Of a DNA stretch of 8,341 nt, positions 6,520 to 8,341 are shown in pieces. The stretch comes from Bacteroidia bacterium. GTDB lineage: Bacteria > Bacteroidota > Bacteroidia > Cytophagales > Cyclobacteriaceae. The position numbers and the translations under genes were made by a program. How positions within the stretch are numbered: the stretch's first letter is position 1; the number at the start of each line of letters is the position of its first letter. The stretch is taken from assembly GCA_016650355.1 (NCBI GenBank), contig JAENVX010000221.1:1-8341 (forward strand), written 5' to 3'. The notes below the pieces were generated by a model. It had not been told where the DNA came from, ran no database searches, and worked only from the letters and a program-made list of their open reading frames with translations.

Positions 6520-8341
6520 TTTTTTGAGCAGTTACTTTTTGTTTTTTAAAAAGTTTTAAAACATAAATTCCTGGAATCGGAAATTTTATCTCAATGCGCT
6601 TTTGATCTTCCCATGTTGATTCTTCATGCTCAAATATACGACCGGTCATATCAACGATTTGCACCAGTTCGGTTGAAGCCGGCACAAAGAATGTTCCAGT
6701 ACTTGGATTTGGGTAGGCTCGCTGAACTATTTCAGTGGGTTCATTGATTGCAGTATTAACGCTATCACCTTTTCCAAAGGCAGGCCTTATCATCAGACTT
6801 CCTTTTACATTTACATTCTGGCTCCAGGTGCCGTTGGAATTAAAAAACATCTTATCACCTGAGTCGGTATTTTTGTCCAAACCAATGGCAATGATCGTTG
6901 AAGATATTTGCTTCAATGCAATATAGAATTTTTTGTCTATGCCAATCGGTCGCGTAAGAGTGTGTCTCCACATTTTGTTTTGCTGCGAGCGTTGGATAGT
7001 GATGTTTTCTGTATAGAATAATGATCCGGGGCTATTGGTTAAGTCTCGAAGAATCTGCAATTGCATAACCTGGCTTGTTTCATCACCAAATTTTGGAAAA
7101 TACATGTCAACCCTAACAAGTGTATCAAGCTTGTTCGTGTTTAGTTCGAATAGATAGGCCATCATTGATCCAGGCTGAACGAGAGACGCACCATATTCCG
7201 CAGTACCATCATCGTAGGCATAATAGTCTGATAAAATATACTCAGCACGTGTCGTGTCGTTGTATCTAAAATCAATTGGTTGGTATTTCAGTACATCATA
7301 ATCGCCATCCTTTTCTGGAGTTTCATTGTCTTTTGTGGAAAGACCGAGCTTAAAGAGTATATGAATTGAATCTGCATTTGAGTTAAAGAGATCCGGTGTA
7401 GGGGTTGTTTTAACGGTAAGAACTGAAACTGAAATAGGACTTATATTAAATCCTGGTTCTTGCTTTGTGTCAAGGTCTACGGTAACAGATTCGATTAGTT
7501 CTTTATTTTTTACTGTGTTTATGGTTGCAGTGGTGGTATAGTTAAAGGGTTGCTCATCAGGTGGAAGGCTAGGATCGGAATCGTTTATTGATTTTAAATT
7601 AAAAACGGAAACCGAAGGCTTTATCGTATTGCTTACAGGATCAAGCAAGAAATGCCTCAGAGGCATTGAGTAATATTTATTGAAAAGCGAAGTAGGTGAA
7701 GTTGTTATAGTTCGGTCTGGGTATGAAGTGTCAACAGGTGACCTGCCTTGATTTATGTATACGTAGTCCAGGTTCCAGGTATCGTATGGTCCTGATAATC
7801 TCCCAAAACTTTCGAAGCGGAATTGAAATCCATCATAAAAGTATTGATCCCCCGAAATCAGCAGAATACTAGAATAGAATTTGTTATCCTCTAATGTTCC
7901 GTCATTTTCAATCACTTTAATAATATTCCATTTGTCGTTATTATTTTTAATAGAAACGATAAGTTGATCACCAGCATCTGGTGGTTCACCGTTGCCTCGA
8001 TACTGAAAATAAAAACTAAGGTAGACCGACTCTCGATTCAAAACATCTACCAAATCCATTCTGAGCGGCCTCGATACCAGCCTGTCGGCAATGCCCTTGG
8101 CTAATATATCGTTCACACTGTAGGGTTTCCCCAATGAGTCAATTCCATCAAACGTGGCTACACCTATTGAAGGAGAGTTAATTCCTCTTCCATTATTCAC
8201 CCACACAGATTTTCTTGTTTCCCAAAGCGTATCGAGTGGGTAAATAACGGAATCAGATGCGTATGAAAAATCGTCCCACAAAGGAAGTGGCATAGCTGAA
8301 AGTGCTTTTGTGCGTGCCGTAGAGACACAACATTTTACGGC
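6503..8341 (-). CDS. T9SS type A sorting-domain exported protein, 5' end beyond the window
   Basis: The frame is open to the right edge. The first Met in the window (8293) is preceded by 16 open in-frame codons reading into RTKALSA then MPLPLWDDFS, so the true start and the signal peptide lie outside; residues below are numbered from that Met. A jelly-roll-like N-terminal domain (about 1-184, from PLWDDFSYASD to WNLDYVYIN) is followed by a mid region and a second beta-rich domain beginning at SDYYAYDDGTAEYG (355-368) and ending near GSLMIRPAFG (498-507). The C-terminal T9SS type A sorting domain spans about 525-596, with YPNPSTG (527-533), VDMTGR (547-552), PGIYVLKL (574-581) and the terminal KIMVRQ. 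The protein should be exported by Sec, cross the outer membrane by T9SS and be cleaved and attached or released. No catalytic motif is visible; an adhesive or carbohydrate-binding surface role is a guess. The 3' end overlaps the protease gene. Confidence 0.88.
   Translation of the reverse strand, partial: AVKCCVSTARTKALSAMPLPLWDDFSYASDSVIYPLDTLWETRKSVWVNNGRGINSPSIGVATFDGIDSLGKPYSVNDILAKGIADRLVSRPLRMDLVDVLNRESVYLSFYFQYRGNGEPPDAGDQLIVSIKNNNDKWNIIKVIENDGTLEDNKFYSSILLISGDQYFYDGFQFRFESFGRLSGPYDTWNLDYVYINQGRSPVDTSYPDRTITTSPTSLFNKYYSMPLRHFLLDPVSNTIKPSVSVFNLKSINDSDPSLPPDEQPFNYTTTATINTVKNKELIESVTVDLDTKQEPGFNISPISVSVLTVKTTPTPDLFNSNADSIHILFKLGLSTKDNETPEKDGDYDVLKYQPIDFRYNDTTRAEYILSDYYAYDDGTAEYGASLVQPGSMMAYLFELNTNKLDTLVRVDMYFPKFGDETSQVMQLQILRDLTNSPGSLFYTENITIQRSQQNKMWRHTLTRPIGIDKKFYIALKQISSTIIAIGLDKNTDSGDKMFFNSNGTWSQNVNVKGSLMIRPAFGKGDSVNTAINEPTEIVQRAYPNPSTGTFFVPASTELVQIVDMTGRIFEHEESTWEDQKRIEIKFPIPGIYVLKLFKKQKVTAQKIMVRQ

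Noticed and set aside
6534..6554. Inverted repeat ACTTTTT / AAAAAGT with a 7-nt loop after the protease gene, possible terminator
   Set aside because: The stem is almost entirely A-T and lies in the Lys-rich coding region of the T9SS sorting domain, so base composition explains it.
1..8341. Search for mobile elements, CRISPR arrays, phage genes or a defence island
   Set aside because: There is no transposase, integrase, terminal inverted repeats, regularly spaced repeats or toxin/nuclease genes; gene content is ordinary chromosomal.

Overview
The window looks like an ordinary chromosomal stretch from a Bacteroidota bacterium, probably of the Cytophagales/Cyclobacteriaceae kind (lineage is inferred, not proven). 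The reasons are a C-terminal type IX secretion (T9SS) sorting domain on the last protein, start codons mostly without Shine-Dalgarno sequences, promoter-like TAnnTTTG (-7) boxes, a tRNA without encoded CCA, and moderately AT-rich DNA. I see no mobile element, phage gene, CRISPR array or defence cassette.

Layout. Positions 1-348 are non-coding or carry only gene edges, and include a 22-bp near-perfect palindrome just before the first gene. Positions 349-1188 (+) encode a secreted outer-membrane beta-barrel protein. It converges, with 6 bp between stop codons, on a minus-strand series that reads (in transcription order) tRNA-CAU (4582-4509), possibly a small ORF, a zinc-independent quinone oxidoreductase (4267-3287), an LpxL/HtrB-type acyltransferase (3123-2254) and a three-histidine-box fatty acid desaturase (2178-1195). 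The desaturase has its own good -7 box. On the plus strand, a HAD phosphatase (4760-5380) overlaps a site-2-protease-like M50 membrane metalloprotease (5377-6519) by ATGA. The protease converges on, and overlaps by 17 bp, a large T9SS cargo protein on the minus strand (6503 to beyond the right edge).

How the genes may work together. The acyltransferase and desaturase both act on membrane acyl chains, so the minus-strand series is plausibly an envelope-lipid group; the quinone oxidoreductase has no obvious link beyond position. The HAD/M50 pair is probably translationally coupled, but nothing in the sequence names a shared substrate. The M50 protein, the beta-barrel and the T9SS cargo are all envelope or exported proteins.

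No clearly new multi-gene system is visible. The items most worth a second look are the T-loop of the tRNA (positions 54 and 58 appear swapped relative to the universal consensus), the palindrome upstream of the beta-barrel gene, the HAD/M50 coupling, and a 60-codon ORF whose stop codon overlaps the oxidoreductase start.
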